Positions 50,552 to 60,289 of a stretch of 64,000 nt of DNA are shown in pieces. This stretch comes from Aliivibrio fischeri ATCC 7744 = JCM 18803 = DSM 507. GTDB lineage: Bacteria; Pseudomonadota; Gammaproteobacteria; Enterobacterales; Vibrionaceae. Made by a program: the position numbers and the translations under genes. Where the stretch lies: the NCBI RefSeq assembly GCF_023983475.1, contig NZ_CP092712.1, positions 1,736,001-1,800,000 of the forward strand. The letters are read 5' to 3'. The number at the start of each line of letters is the position of its first letter. Position 1 is the first letter of the stretch. The notes under the pieces were generated by a model, which worked only from the letters and a program-made list of their open reading frames with translations, searched no databases and was not told the origin of the DNA.

Positions 50552-52894
50552 CTATTTGATATCGACTGTTCGACTTGCTTTCTTATATTGTAATTTCCAT
50601 CCTGCCCAGCTTGGTAGTTCCCAACGCTTAACATCACCTTTACGTTGTCCTTTATGATAATGCAGTAAAATGCGCTTACTTAGCGGAAAATATTCAACAG
50701 ACAATACAATATCTGGTAGCACAACTTTTTGAGGATAGGTATCTAGAAAATCTTGAAGCTCCCACTCAGGGATACCATGAAAGACAAAATCCGTTTCATC
50801 AAATAACTCCATCTCATCAACAGAGATTACTCCAAGGCTTTCTAATTGCTCTTTAAACCAAATCTCAAATGAAATTGGAGAACATGTTTTATTGTTTAAC
50901 TGACAATAAAGTTTCCAAGCGGCAATTTCTTTCTCTCTTGTCTCTTTTAATTGAGGCATAAGCAAACCGCTACAGACTTGGTTGACGATCACTGCGATAT
51001 TATCGGTATTCTCAGGAGCGGCAAATTCCGTTTTCAATTTTCGATTTGCATAAAAGTATTCGTGCATTATTTTAAATTCACCATCCTGATTTACGACCTC
51101 GCCCGTTCTACATTCAGCTAATCCAGAATTTAAAACTAACGATAAATCAATCGGTGCCAGTGCAGTTGCAATAGTTAATGTCTGCTTCGAGCCTCTTCCA
51201 GGTAAAGAAAACTGATCAAAAACCAGTGCAGCTTCATACGATGATGGAAAACAGCTATGACGTCCTAACAAGACCTCTTGTTTACCATTACCCAATGCTT
51301 CTTTTCTTTTTTCTCTTCTTACAAAGACGAGTTCAGGTAACTTTTCTACCAATTGTTGTAACACTTCATCACGTTTAATACAGCTACTAACCTCTAAATC
51401 AGGTAGACCGAGTTCATGTCTAATTTGCTTTGATAGCTGGCGAGCTTCAAACTGCAGTTCTTTATCAACGACCACTCCATCACAAGAGTAATCACGAATA
51501 ATAGAAACTAATGTAATTAGATCACAACCTTTAGGGTTCCAACGATTAAAATCTTCTAATGCATCTTGATTTCTAGACATTGAATAAAGCTTGTTTGATA
51601 CGGATAAAGCAGAAACTAAATCTACAATGGTTTCTTTCTCCGCCCGACCAACCACCACCGAAAGCATATGTGAAAATAACGTATCAATCGGTAAAGGAAA
51701 AAGTCGACGACCATAATCGGTTATCTCACCTTGCCCATTAAGCGCTTTCATCGCTTGAAGTTTCAATTCAGCATTACTCAGAGATTTCGTCGGTAACATT
51801 TCCAAAAACGGTAAATTACGCAGAATAGAACCACAGCTTGCTGCCGCCAACATAGGTTCTACTAACTCTTCTCGTTGTAATTCTGGTGGGGTTGTTTTTT
51901 CTAATGGCGCAAATTCACCATACATATGAATAGCCGTACCCGCTTGTGTTCTCCCTGCACGACCAGAGCGTTGGGAAACACTTGCTTTAGAAATCGCTTG
52001 TAATGATAACGTTGTCCGACCATTTCGTTGATGAGTTCTTCGCTCTAATCCAGAATCAATAACAACTGTAATATTGGGAATAGTCAGAGACGTTTCAGCC
52101 ACGTTCGTTGAAAATACAAATCGTTGCTGATCTGAAGTACTCAATACTTGTTGTCGAATATCATCACTCACTCCTGCATACAAAGGAAGAATAAGAACAT
52201 CTTGAAATTTTGTTTGTACTGCTTGAATACAGTGCTGAATTTCTTTTTTACCTGGCAAGAAAATTAATATATCACCATGCTCATTTTGAGCACTTAAATC
52301 CATTAATATATTTAATATACGTACCTCTAAATCTTTATTTGAAGGCATGCCTTGAGAATGTGTAGATATATAACGATGAGTTACTGGATACTGACGACCT
52401 TTTGATTGTAATACATCAGCATCAATATATTGAGCTAATGAAGTACTATCCATAGTAGCGGATGTTAGAATAAGGCGGTGTTGTTGATGTAACTTTAATA
52501 ATGATAGTAATAGATCACTATCCCAGCGACGTTCATGAAACTCATCAATAATGATGAAGCGAAAATTAACTAATCTATCTTCCATGAACCATTTTAATGC
52601 AATACCTGGAGTTACAAATACCACTTTACTTTTATCTGTGTATTGAGCATCTAGCTTAATGGCATACCCAATATCATCTCCCACAACCTGTTCTCTTTGA
52701 TCAGATAAATAGTCAGCTAAAGCAGTACAAGCTATACGGCGCGGTTCAACAACTAATACTCTCCCATGTTCAGCCCCCCATAGAGGTAAGTGAGTGGATT
52801 TTCCAGAACCGGTTTCAGATTCAACCACTAAATTTTTATGGTTAACTAAAGATGAAAACTCATCGTATAAGGCATTAATTGGTAATAAAGACAT
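50552..52894 (-). CDS. hrpB: HrpB-type DEAH ATP-dependent helicase
   Basis: 780 residues. Walker A SETGSGKST (about 26-34), DEFH box FIIIDEFHERRWDSD (HrpB-type DEFHER), LTSATMDST as motif III, FSTNVAETSLTIPNITVVID as motif V and QRSGRAGRTQ as motif VI, then the helicase-associated HA2 and HrpB C-terminal region (AYKLQ-like KKASRTVDIK end). E. coli HrpB is 809 residues. Function unsettled: RNA helicase of unknown substrate. Orthology to hrpB is likely though a second copy in the genome cannot be excluded. Confidence 0.85.
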   Translation of the reverse strand: MSLLPINALYDEFSSLVNHKNLVVESETGSGKSTHLPLWGAEHGRVLVVEPRRIACTALADYLSDQREQVVGDDIGYAIKLDAQYTDKSKVVFVTPGIALKWFMEDRLVNFRFIIIDEFHERRWDSDLLLSLLKLHQQHRLILTSATMDSTSLAQYIDADVLQSKGRQYPVTHRYISTHSQGMPSNKDLEVRILNILMDLSAQNEHGDILIFLPGKKEIQHCIQAVQTKFQDVLILPLYAGVSDDIRQQVLSTSDQQRFVFSTNVAETSLTIPNITVVIDSGLERRTHQRNGRTTLSLQAISKASVSQRSGRAGRTQAGTAIHMYGEFAPLEKTTPPELQREELVEPMLAAASCGSILRNLPFLEMLPTKSLSNAELKLQAMKALNGQGEITDYGRRLFPLPIDTLFSHMLSVVVGRAEKETIVDLVSALSVSNKLYSMSRNQDALEDFNRWNPKGCDLITLVSIIRDYSCDGVVVDKELQFEARQLSKQIRHELGLPDLEVSSCIKRDEVLQQLVEKLPELVFVRREKRKEALGNGKQEVLLGRHSCFPSSYEAALVFDQFSLPGRGSKQTLTIATALAPIDLSLVLNSGLAECRTGEVVNQDGEFKIMHEYFYANRKLKTEFAAPENTDNIAVIVNQVCSGLLMPQLKETREKEIAAWKLYCQLNNKTCSPISFEIWFKEQLESLGVISVDEMELFDETDFVFHGIPEWELQDFLDTYPQKVVLPDIVLSVEYFPLSKRILLHYHKGQRKGDVKRWELPSWAGWKLQYKKASRTVDIK

Positions 52895-53048
52895 ATAAAC
52901 CGATAGATAATAGAATATTTCACTACTTTAGCGGATTTGATTGATAAAAACATGACTCTATTCGCACTTTATTTTCAATCACGCTTTGATATTTGCTTAA
53001 AGTAGGCATAGGATCTGTGGTTCATTCTCGATTTGAAGAAGCCTAACG

Positions 53049-54737
53049 ATGAATAACAATAAACGTCCCCTATATATCCCTTATGCAGGTCCTGCACTTC
53101 TAAGTACTCCTCTACTCAATAAAGGTAGCGCATTCAGTACTACAGAGCGTAAATATTTTAACTTAGAAGGTTTGCTTCCTGAGGCTATTGAGAGTATTGA
53201 AGAACAAACAGGCCGTGCTTATAAGCAATATCAGAGCTTTGAAAATGATATGGATAAGCACATTTACCTGCGCAATATTCAAGATACAAACGAAACACTT
53301 TTCTACCGTTTAGTACAAAACCACATTAGTGAAATGATGCCTATCATTTATACGCCAACGGTAGGCGCTGCTTGTGAGAACTTCTCAAACATTTACCGTC
53401 GTGGTCGTGGTTTGTTTATCTCTTATGAAAACAAAAACCGCATCGATGATTTATTAAATAACGCGGCTAACCAAAACGTAAAAGTAATCGTAGTTACTGA
53501 TGGTGAACGTATTCTTGGTCTTGGTGATCAGGGTATTGGCGGCATGGGGATCCCTATCGGGAAGCTTGCATTATATACAGCATGTGGTGGTATCAGTCCT
53601 GCTCATACATTACCTATCGTTCTTGATGTAGGCACAAATAACCCGCAACGCCTTGCTGATCCTATGTATATGGGTTGGCGTCACCCTCGTATTACTGGTG
53701 ATGAATACGCAGATTTTGTTGAAGATTTCATCCAAGCAGTTCAACGCCGTTGGCCTGAAGCGCTTGTTCAGTTTGAAGATTTTGCACAAAAAAATGCAAT
53801 GCCTCTTCTTGAGCGCTACAAAAATCGCATTTGTTGTTTTAATGATGATATTCAAGGTACTGCAGCGGTTACTGTTGGTTCATTACTTGCTGCTTGTAAA
53901 GCTGCAGGCAGCTCTCTATCAGAACAACGTGTAACATTCCTAGGAGCTGGCTCGGCTGGCTGTGGCATTGCTGAAGCAATCATTGCACAAATGGTCTCTG
54001 AAGGCATTTCAGATGCTCAAGCACGCTCGCAAGTATATATGGTTGACCGTTGGGGTCTACTGCAAGAAGGAATGCCTAATCTATTAGATTTCCAACAACG
54101 TCTTGTACAAAAAGCTGAAAATACAAAAGATTGGGTTTCTGAGGAACCTAACTTCTCACTTGTCGATGTTATGCGTAATGCAAAACCAACCGTATTAATC
54201 GGCGTATCTGGTGCTCCTGGCTTATTTAGTAAAGAAGTGATCCAAGAGATGCATAAACATTGTGAACGTCCGATTGTTTTCCCTCTATCAAATCCGACAA
54301 GCCGTGTTGAAGCAACTCCAAACGATATTATCCGTTGGACTAATGGTCAAGCGCTAGTCGCAACGGGAAGCCCGTTTGATCCTGTATCACACAATGGTCA
54401 GACTTATCCAATTGCTCAATGTAACAATAGCTTTATTTTCCCAGGTATTGGTTTAGGCGTACTTGCAATTAAAGCAACTCGCGTTACCGATGAAATGCTG
54501 ATGGAATCAAGCCGTGCTCTTGCTGAATGTTCACCACTTGCAATTAACGGTACTGGCGCATTACTTCCACCACTGGAAGAAATTCACAGCGTATCGAAAC
54601 GAATCGCATTTGCTGTAGCTAAAAAAGCTATTGAACAAGGCCACGCACTTGAAATTACAGATGAAGCCCTTCATCAAAAAATTGAAAGCTACTTCTGGAA
54701 ACCAGTTTACCGCCGTTATAAACGAACAGCATTCTAA
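53049..54737 (+). CDS. maeA: NAD-dependent malic enzyme
   Basis: 562 residues. Signatures: [69 protein letters not shown] and [15 protein letters not shown] (NAD binding, about 310-325). It oxidatively decarboxylates malate to pyruvate. In line with SfcA/MaeA of enterics and vibrios in length (565). Divergent from the hrpB-like gene; strong terminator follows. Near-complete match to family consensus, high confidence. Confidence 0.96.
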   Translation: MNNNKRPLYIPYAGPALLSTPLLNKGSAFSTTERKYFNLEGLLPEAIESIEEQTGRAYKQYQSFENDMDKHIYLRNIQDTNETLFYRLVQNHISEMMPIIYTPTVGAACENFSNIYRRGRGLFISYENKNRIDDLLNNAANQNVKVIVVTDGERILGLGDQGIGGMGIPIGKLALYTACGGISPAHTLPIVLDVGTNNPQRLADPMYMGWRHPRITGDEYADFVEDFIQAVQRRWPEALVQFEDFAQKNAMPLLERYKNRICCFNDDIQGTAAVTVGSLLAACKAAGSSLSEQRVTFLGAGSAGCGIAEAIIAQMVSEGISDAQARSQVYMVDRWGLLQEGMPNLLDFQQRLVQKAENTKDWVSEEPNFSLVDVMRNAKPTVLIGVSGAPGLFSKEVIQEMHKHCERPIVFPLSNPTSRVEATPNDIIRWTNGQALVATGSPFDPVSHNGQTYPIAQCNNSFIFPGIGLGVLAIKATRVTDEMLMESSRALAECSPLAINGTGALLPPLEEIHSVSKRIAFAVAKKAIEQGHALEITDEALHQKIESYFWKPVYRRYKRTAF

Positions 54738-54758
54738 TAAGTAACTGATTTCACTATA

Positions 54759-54790
54759 AACCAGAGTAATTATTACTCTGGTTTTTTTTC
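54759..54790 (+). terminator. Terminator of maeA
   Basis: AACCAGAGTAAT (54760-54771) pairs with ATTACTCTGGTT (54772-54783), followed by seven Ts. A textbook rho-independent terminator. Confidence 0.93.
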
Positions 54791-54847
54791 AACTTTTACT
54801 GAGCTTAGCCGATATATTTATTATGAATAAATAATCGTGTATACCTT

Positions 54848-55180
54848 ATGAACCAAATACTTTCTTTTTTTAATACCTTAGGCAGTTACCTTACTCCCTA
54901 TTTATCTGATATCTCAGTAGCTATGATTGCTTGTGCACTCGTGATGCTTGGCGGCGATATTAACCGTGCCCTAAGGGCTTTTTTAGCAGGAAAACATTTT
55001 TTAATTCGTACTTGTGCTTTTATTGGCATTAACGCTTTTGGCTATGGATTATTGATTGTAAAAGCTTCTCCATTTCTCACATCTGCTTTGCGTTCTATAC
55101 AACCTGCTTTTATGCTTGCTATTGTTTTTTCGACCTTTATTATTATCGGTATATGGGCACAAAAAAATCGTCAAGTATGA
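54848..55180 (+). CDS. DUF3392 family small membrane protein
   Basis: 110 residues with three hydrophobic helices (ISVAMIACALVMLGGDIN, LIRTCAFIGINAFGYGLLI, MLAIVFSTFIIIGIWA). The family DUF3392 is known from Vibrio and relatives but has no assigned function. 110 bases after maeA, behind its terminator, and 26 bases before sanA, so probably in one transcript with it. Confidence 0.85.
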   Translation: MNQILSFFNTLGSYLTPYLSDISVAMIACALVMLGGDINRALRAFLAGKHFLIRTCAFIGINAFGYGLLIVKASPFLTSALRSIQPAFMLAIVFSTFIIIGIWAQKNRQV

Positions 55181-55206
55181 TCATGATTCATTAAAGTTGA
55201 GGGATA

Positions 55207-55884
55207 ATGGTAGTTTTAAAAATAGAGACATTTAAGAAATGGATAAAAATAGTATTGGTAGTGGCTATCATTGCTACATCGGCTATTTTGGCTCCAGATA
55301 TCTATATGTCACTATCGACTCAATCGCAACTTTATAAGCAAGTTAAGGCTCTACCAGAGCAAGAAACGGCTCTGGTTCTTGGTACAAGTAAGTACATTCG
55401 TCGTACACTAAACCCTTATTATCAATACCGTATAGACGCGGCAATCGAATTATTTAAACAGAATAAAGTATCTCATTTTTTACTCAGTGGCGATAATGCC
55501 CATCGTTCATATAATGAACCGTGGACAATGAAGCGTGATCTATTAAAAGCAGGAATACCTGAAGATAGAATAACATTAGACTATGCAGGGTTTCGTACTC
55601 TAGATTCAGTTCAGCGAGCAAAAGAAATTTTTGATGCAAACAGCTTGACGATAGTTTCACAACAATTTCACTGCCAACGAGCTGTTTTCATTGCGAATCA
55701 TTTTGATATGGACACGGTTTGTTTAGTGGTTCCATCCCCTTCAGGATGGGCGAATACAAAAATTAGGTTTAGAGAAGTATTAGCAAGAACCAAAGCCGTA
55801 TTAGATTTGTATATTTTTAATGTACAACCTAAATTCCTTGGACCTAAAGAGCCAATTGACCACAGATCCCTTCCTAAAGAATAA
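55207..55884 (+). CDS. sanA: SanA/YdcF-type DUF218 protein
   Basis: 225 residues. N-terminal membrane helix (IVLVVAIIATSAILAPDIYM), then a DUF218 domain: ETALVLGTSKYIRR, INYRIDAAIELFKQNKVSHFLLSGDN (about 72-97 in order), TLDYAGFRTLDSVQRAKEIF, FIANHFDMDTVCLVVP. SanA of E. coli affects vancomycin exclusion at high temperature. Start ATG 55207 follows TTGAGGG. Convergent with the GGDEF gene, sharing a terminator. Confidence 0.88.
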   Translation: MVVLKIETFKKWIKIVLVVAIIATSAILAPDIYMSLSTQSQLYKQVKALPEQETALVLGTSKYIRRTLNPYYQYRIDAAIELFKQNKVSHFLLSGDNAHRSYNEPWTMKRDLLKAGIPEDRITLDYAGFRTLDSVQRAKEIFDANSLTIVSQQFHCQRAVFIANHFDMDTVCLVVPSPSGWANTKIRFREVLARTKAVLDLYIFNVQPKFLGPKEPIDHRSLPKE

Positions 55885-55906
55885 TTATCCAGAACCCATT
55901 AGATAT

Positions 55907-55938
55907 AAAAAACCCTAGCCTCATTAGCTAGGGTTTTT
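55907..55938. terminator. Bidirectional terminator between sanA and the GGDEF gene
   Basis: AACCCTAGC (55911-55919) and GCTAGGGTT (55927-55935) with flanking A- and T-runs. Confidence 0.92.
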
Positions 55939-55940
55939 AT

Positions 55941-57272
55941 TTAATTCATATAATGTATATTTGAAACTGGCTTAACAATATTAGAACTGGCTTTTACATT
56001 ATTTCGCCCTGCATTTTTTGCTTTAAATAAAGCATCATCAGCACGTGCAATAACTTCAGTAATCCGTTCATCTTTCATTTCAGCAACACCAAGACTGCAA
56101 GTTAAGCGTTCATTGTGACACCATAAATGATGCTCTACAGTACGACGTATATGTTCCGCTTTTTCTTCTGCCTGTTGAAGATCATTATTTGGAGAAAATA
56201 CGATAAACTCTTCCCCTCCCCAACGAACCAAAAAATCAGTACTTTTAATTGCTCCAGTAATAACTAAAACAAACTCTCGTAAAATATCATCACCTGTTTG
56301 ATGCCCTAAGTCATCATTCACTTTTTTAAAGAAATCAATATCTATATAAATTACAGAAAAAGTCTGTTTACCCCAACGAACTTGTTGTGACATACGCTCT
56401 AACCAATCACGAACCGCGTTACGGTTACGAGCACCAGTTAAAGAATCTCGATGAGCTAATTCTGCAAACTCTACATTTTTCTCTTTTAATGTATCATTCA
56501 GTTTACGTAAGCGGCTTTCACGGTAAGTACTGGCTTTTAATCGCTTATTCAATGCACGCTGTTCATACAAAACATAAGCAATAATAGCAACAAGCCATGC
56601 CCCTAGAATCGTTTTTAATAAGGTTGTTTCTTTAATCCAAACACCTCGTAATTCAATACTGTTTATGGTCATTTCGAAATGACCTTCGTTTACACCTGAA
56701 GCTGTTGCTATTTCAATGATTGAAACATTCGAAAACTCAGGAGAAGCATGTTCTACAGCAACTTTATAATCTGCAATCCACCAAGTTAGCACTTGAAAAT
56801 CTGATAAGCTAATTTCTTTAGGACCGGTATTAAAACCTGGTTCATACTCAATCCCATTAAATTTCAACGATGCAGCGTCATTACGTTTAGTGTATGCAGG
56901 ATTACTATTACGTAAATAAACACGTAAACGCCCATTTGGATCCGAGTTTTTATAATCAATATCTAAAACAAGCTTTGAATAATCGGAAAGATCAATCCCT
57001 TCAAACATACTGTCTGATAAATGAATTGCAGCTTCGCAGTATGGCCAAGCATAATTACCTTGTTTAAGATCGCACTTAATCGTCGGTTTATTATTGGTTT
57101 GAACTAAAACGGAATCACTAATACCACCAACTTTTCGGTCATCTGTTGCAAAATATTGATATTTTTCGGGGCTGATGGTTAATGTTTTCGAGTCACCATC
57201 AAAGTGATACCAGACAAGAATGCCAATCGACAGTATCAACATCACCACTGCAATTTTTTGAAAAATTCTCAT
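55941..57272 (-). CDS. Diguanylate cyclase with periplasmic sensor domain
   Basis: 443 residues. N-terminal membrane helix (IAVVMLILSIGILVWY), a periplasmic domain (about 25-205, carbohydrate-binding-like beta strands: SKLVLDIDYKN, RLRVYLRNSN), a second helix (TILGAWLVAIIAYVLY, about 220), a coiled coil (RESRLRKLNDTLKEKNVEF), then GGDEF: DSLTGARNRNAV, FSVIYIDIDFFKKVNDDLGH, VRWGGEEFIVF (active site GGEEF, about 347-351). The inhibitory I-site, usually R-x-x-D five residues before, reads K-S-T-D. It makes cyclic di-GMP. Own promoter; effector unknown. Confidence 0.9.
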   Translation of the reverse strand: MRIFQKIAVVMLILSIGILVWYHFDGDSKTLTISPEKYQYFATDDRKVGGISDSVLVQTNNKPTIKCDLKQGNYAWPYCEAAIHLSDSMFEGIDLSDYSKLVLDIDYKNSDPNGRLRVYLRNSNPAYTKRNDAASLKFNGIEYEPGFNTGPKEISLSDFQVLTWWIADYKVAVEHASPEFSNVSIIEIATASGVNEGHFEMTINSIELRGVWIKETTLLKTILGAWLVAIIAYVLYEQRALNKRLKASTYRESRLRKLNDTLKEKNVEFAELAHRDSLTGARNRNAVRDWLERMSQQVRWGKQTFSVIYIDIDFFKKVNDDLGHQTGDDILREFVLVITGAIKSTDFLVRWGGEEFIVFSPNNDLQQAEEKAEHIRRTVEHHLWCHNERLTCSLGVAEMKDERITEVIARADDALFKAKNAGRNNVKASSNIVKPVSNIHYMN

Positions 57273-57521
57273 AGTAATCCTTTACGCAAACTCTTAATTA
57301 TTTTGATCTTCATTCCAAAAAAAATAATACCCCACTTATTTTTCATTGCAAAGAAATAAAAATACGATATATCACGAAAAGAAGAACTTACATTCTATTT
57401 TATGATGTAGTTCAAAAAACAATAAGCACATTCACACAGTAAATATAACTCATTGATTTAAATGTCATTAAACCGTCTACTCGCCATATTTTTGTCACGC
57501 ACTCTAAAAAATGCAATCAAT
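57273..57521. other. Intergenic region upstream of the GGDEF gene
   Basis: About 300 bases to the next gene; AT-rich; must hold the promoter for the GGDEF gene. I see no strong operator. Its end carries the mipA-type terminator. Confidence 0.4.
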
Positions 57522-57546
57522 AAAAAAGCGCCTGTTTAGGCGCTTA
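57522..57546 (-). terminator. Terminator of the MipA/OmpV gene
   Basis: AAGCGCCT (57526-57533) and AGGCGCTT (57538-57545) around GTTT; A-run on the left gives a T-run on the minus strand. Confidence 0.88.
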
Positions 57547-57573
57547 TCTTAAAGATGAGGATAGAAATTAAAC

Positions 57574-58914
57574 TTATAAGTCAAATTGTAAGTAAACTGA
57601 ATTGTAATTACTTCCACCTTTAATTCTTCCGTATTGTGATGAATTTTCAAAAATAGCAGAACGATGATGAATGCTATATCCTAACCAGACACTGTCCCAT
57701 TCTCTTTTATTGAAAAGATCGCCCAAATTAATATCAAAAGAAAAATCTAAATAATTTAATAATTTACTTTCTCTATATCCTTTTCTATCCATCTCTGTTT
57801 GTTCTATATAAGATACGTGATTGATGTATGATAATCCCTCCGCTACACCAAAGCGCCATTTCGTAGGCCAAGGGATTGTTGCATAAGCTTTTATGGCAAC
57901 AACAAATTCTGAACTAAAATTCTGAACATCTGATTTCCAGTGTTGGACATAGCCAGGGGTTAAATATAGATCAAGAGGAAGTGAAAACAACTCATCAGTC
58001 AGAGGTAAACCATAAAATACCGAAGTCATTTGGTTATTATGCGGATCTTTTTCTGAATCTAAACGAATAATATCACCAATATTAGATGGTGTTGCCCATC
58101 CATGAGCAACTCTCAAATAAGGTTTATTACCAATATTTTTTCTTGTTGGTTTGCCTTCTTCAGCAAAGAAACCGACACCAAGAAAATATTCATACTCCCA
58201 ACGATTATCAATATATTGACTATCGTATGCATTGGCGTCTAATCGAGAAACATAAGTTCCGCCAAGAAGGTAAAGATTTGAAATTACGTGGTAGCGAGAC
58301 ATAAAGCCAGCTTTAAAATCAATTCCCGAACCAATACTTTGGTTAGAATCATCACTCAGGCCGTAATAGTAATTGTTAAACTCAGCTTCTTTAAATCGAG
58401 TTTCGATTGTTGGATTAAACCACCAATCACCAGAACTAATTTCAGCCCCTAACTTAAAATTCAAATAGGAACGAAACTCAGGATCTACCATTACTTCTGA
58501 ATCAAAAAACCATTCATCATTTATTTGATAACGCGCTTGAAGGCCAGTATCAACAACATCTCCACCAGCTTTATTCTGCACTTCTTTTGGCAAATCAAAA
58601 TAACGTAACCTCATTAAAGCACTAAATTGCCAATCGCTCGCTTCATAAATATAAACTCCACCTTCCATGCCATTTATAAACACGTATTCATTTTCAAAAA
58701 ACATCATTGGAATGAAGGTTGAAACTGTTTCTGATTCAGTTTCATAAGGAATACTTGCTGTTCTAATTACCCCAGCAATACCCCAGTTCTTTTCAGTTTC
58801 TAATGATTCTTCATTTGTATTTTTAGTTTCTTCTGCAACAGAGAAAAAACTCATAAATAAAAATGAAAATATCCAGTTCAATGATTTTTTTTGAAAATAA
58901 AAAAGATTAGACAA
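57574..58914 (-). CDS. MipA/OmpV-family outer-membrane protein
   Basis: 446 residues, TTG start at 58914 with GAGAG upstream. A hydrophobic signal (NWIFSFLFMSFFSVAEE) then NWGIAGVIRTASIPYETES, typical of MipA/OmpV entry. Then many short beta strands (ALMRLRYFDLP, FDSEVMVDPEFRSYLNFKLGA, WWFNPTIETRF), ending in the barrel motif VYLQFDL. About 150-190 residues longer than OmpV of Vibrio cholerae (about 260), because of larger loops and an acidic N-terminal stretch. Role unknown: MipA is a scaffold for murein enzymes in E. coli, OmpV a porin-like protein. Single-gene unit. Confidence 0.82.
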   Translation of the reverse strand: MSNLFYFQKKSLNWIFSFLFMSFFSVAEETKNTNEESLETEKNWGIAGVIRTASIPYETESETVSTFIPMMFFENEYVFINGMEGGVYIYEASDWQFSALMRLRYFDLPKEVQNKAGGDVVDTGLQARYQINDEWFFDSEVMVDPEFRSYLNFKLGAEISSGDWWFNPTIETRFKEAEFNNYYYGLSDDSNQSIGSGIDFKAGFMSRYHVISNLYLLGGTYVSRLDANAYDSQYIDNRWEYEYFLGVGFFAEEGKPTRKNIGNKPYLRVAHGWATPSNIGDIIRLDSEKDPHNNQMTSVFYGLPLTDELFSLPLDLYLTPGYVQHWKSDVQNFSSEFVVAIKAYATIPWPTKWRFGVAEGLSYINHVSYIEQTEMDRKGYRESKLLNYLDFSFDINLGDLFNKREWDSVWLGYSIHHRSAIFENSSQYGRIKGGSNYNSVYLQFDL

Positions 58915-59054
58915 AATAGCTCTCTAGATGAATAAATTTTGATATATGTGATGAATAGATAAGCAATTGAAGTAAAAAAACAATTCAATCAACTTTATAA
59001 TTTGAGTATAGTGTCGTTATTAAAAAATATAAATCATCGCCTTGAGAAATTAAC

Positions 59055-59423
59055 GTGAAAATTTCAGAATTGATTCAAAATTTACAAAGCATTCAAAAAG
59101 AACATGGCAATGATATTGAAGTCGTTACAGGCGAAGAATGGTTCCCTGAACAGCTGTTAACTTCTTCAGTTAATCATAATATGGCTTTTTTAAAGTTTGA
59201 TCGTTTACCTTGCGATATTCCTGCAGAGATAGACGCCCGCGGTTTTCTAGAACACGAAGAAATTTTAATAAAACAATTAGTAAACAATGTGATTTTTAGC
59301 GAGCTAGAACCAGAAATGATGGTAGATAAACTGACCGACATGCTCGTATTTAGTCATGAAAATATTAGTTGCGATGTTATCGAACATTTTAGTCAATTAG
59401 AAAATAAAAAAATAGGCGTATAG
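59055..59423 (+). CDS. Small protein of unknown function
   Basis: 122 residues, GTG start at 59055 with TTGAGAA before it. Begins KISELIQNLQSIQKEHGNDIEVVTGEEW, similar in style to short phage-type proteins that start with a helical SEL..L..I..HG stretch. It then has an acidic helical tail (DARGFLEHEEILIKQLV). No domain recognised. The stop lies in the loop of the terminator. Convergent with the ECF T-component gene. Confidence 0.6.
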   Translation: MKISELIQNLQSIQKEHGNDIEVVTGEEWFPEQLLTSSVNHNMAFLKFDRLPCDIPAEIDARGFLEHEEILIKQLVNNVIFSELEPEMMVDKLTDMLVFSHENISCDVIEHFSQLENKKIGV

Positions 59424-59439
59424 CACGCCTATTTTTTTT
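59405..59439. terminator. Bidirectional terminator between the small gene and ecfT
   Basis: AATAGGCGT (59411-59419) pairs with ACGCCTATT (59425-59433), loop ATAGC containing the TAG stop of the small gene; A- and T-runs flank it. Confidence 0.92.
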
Positions 59440-59446
59440 GTCTTAA

Positions 59447-60289
59447 TTAAGATAAAGGATACCAAAACAATGATGTATCCATTATTTTTTTAGTAATAGC
59501 TAAAGAAACAACCAAAAATAAACTAAGCATTATTAATTTATCTGTTTTAGTAATACTTTTTTCGCTAAACCAAGTTCTGCTTTTTCCTCGGCCAAAACCA
59601 CGTAATACCATTGCATTTGATATTTCATCAGCTCGATCTAAGCTTGAGAATATCAATGGGCCTAAGATTTTCGCCAAATTACTAATTCGCGTAAATACAG
59701 AAACATTTTTTGATAAATCGACACCTCGTGCTTGCTGTGCATGCATAATATTAACAAAGTCGCTTTTCACTTCCGGTAAATAACGAAGCGTTAAGCTCAC
59801 GGCATAAGCAATCTTATAAGGTAGTCCTATTCGATTTAGACTTGCAGCAAACTCTGTTGGGTGCGTTGTAAAAACAAACACTAATGCAATTGGAAACATA
59901 CTAAAATATTTTAGTGTTACCGTGACCAAATAAAAAAGTGTCTCTTGTGTAACGACATAATTACCGAAAATAGGAAACAATTCTGTCGTTGTACCTATCA
60001 ATTCATTTCCTTGATTTGGTGCAAGTAAAAACATAAAAACAGCATTCATACTTAAAACCGATAATGTACCAATAAGTAACGGTTTATAAGCAATGTATGG
60101 TACTTTTGTTTCTTTTAATAAAAACAAACCAAATAAAATTAATGGAATAATAATTCGTAAATCAAACGTTGTTAGTACTACTGTTATCCAAGAGATAAAA
60201 AGAAGAAACTTAGTTACGCCATTTAAACGATGTAACCATGTATCAATATCTACATAGTTAATTCCAAAGCTTTGCTTCTTAGTGGACAT
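59447..60289 (-). CDS. ecfT: ECF transporter T component
   Basis: 280 residues from ATG 60289; a GTG at 60304 is also possible and both lie inside the ATPase gene, overlapping it by 11-26 bases. Five or so hydrophobic helices and the two cytoplasmic Ala-Arg-Gly motifs that bind the ATPases: MHAQQARGVD (about 175-184) and VLRGFGRGKS (about 231-240). Couples the ATPase dimer to the S component. Last gene of S-A-T operon. Confidence 0.9.
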   Translation of the reverse strand: MSTKKQSFGINYVDIDTWLHRLNGVTKFLLFISWITVVLTTFDLRIIIPLILFGLFLLKETKVPYIAYKPLLIGTLSVLSMNAVFMFLLAPNQGNELIGTTTELFPIFGNYVVTQETLFYLVTVTLKYFSMFPIALVFVFTTHPTEFAASLNRIGLPYKIAYAVSLTLRYLPEVKSDFVNIMHAQQARGVDLSKNVSVFTRISNLAKILGPLIFSSLDRADEISNAMVLRGFGRGKSRTWFSEKSITKTDKLIMLSLFLVVSLAITKKIMDTSLFWYPLS

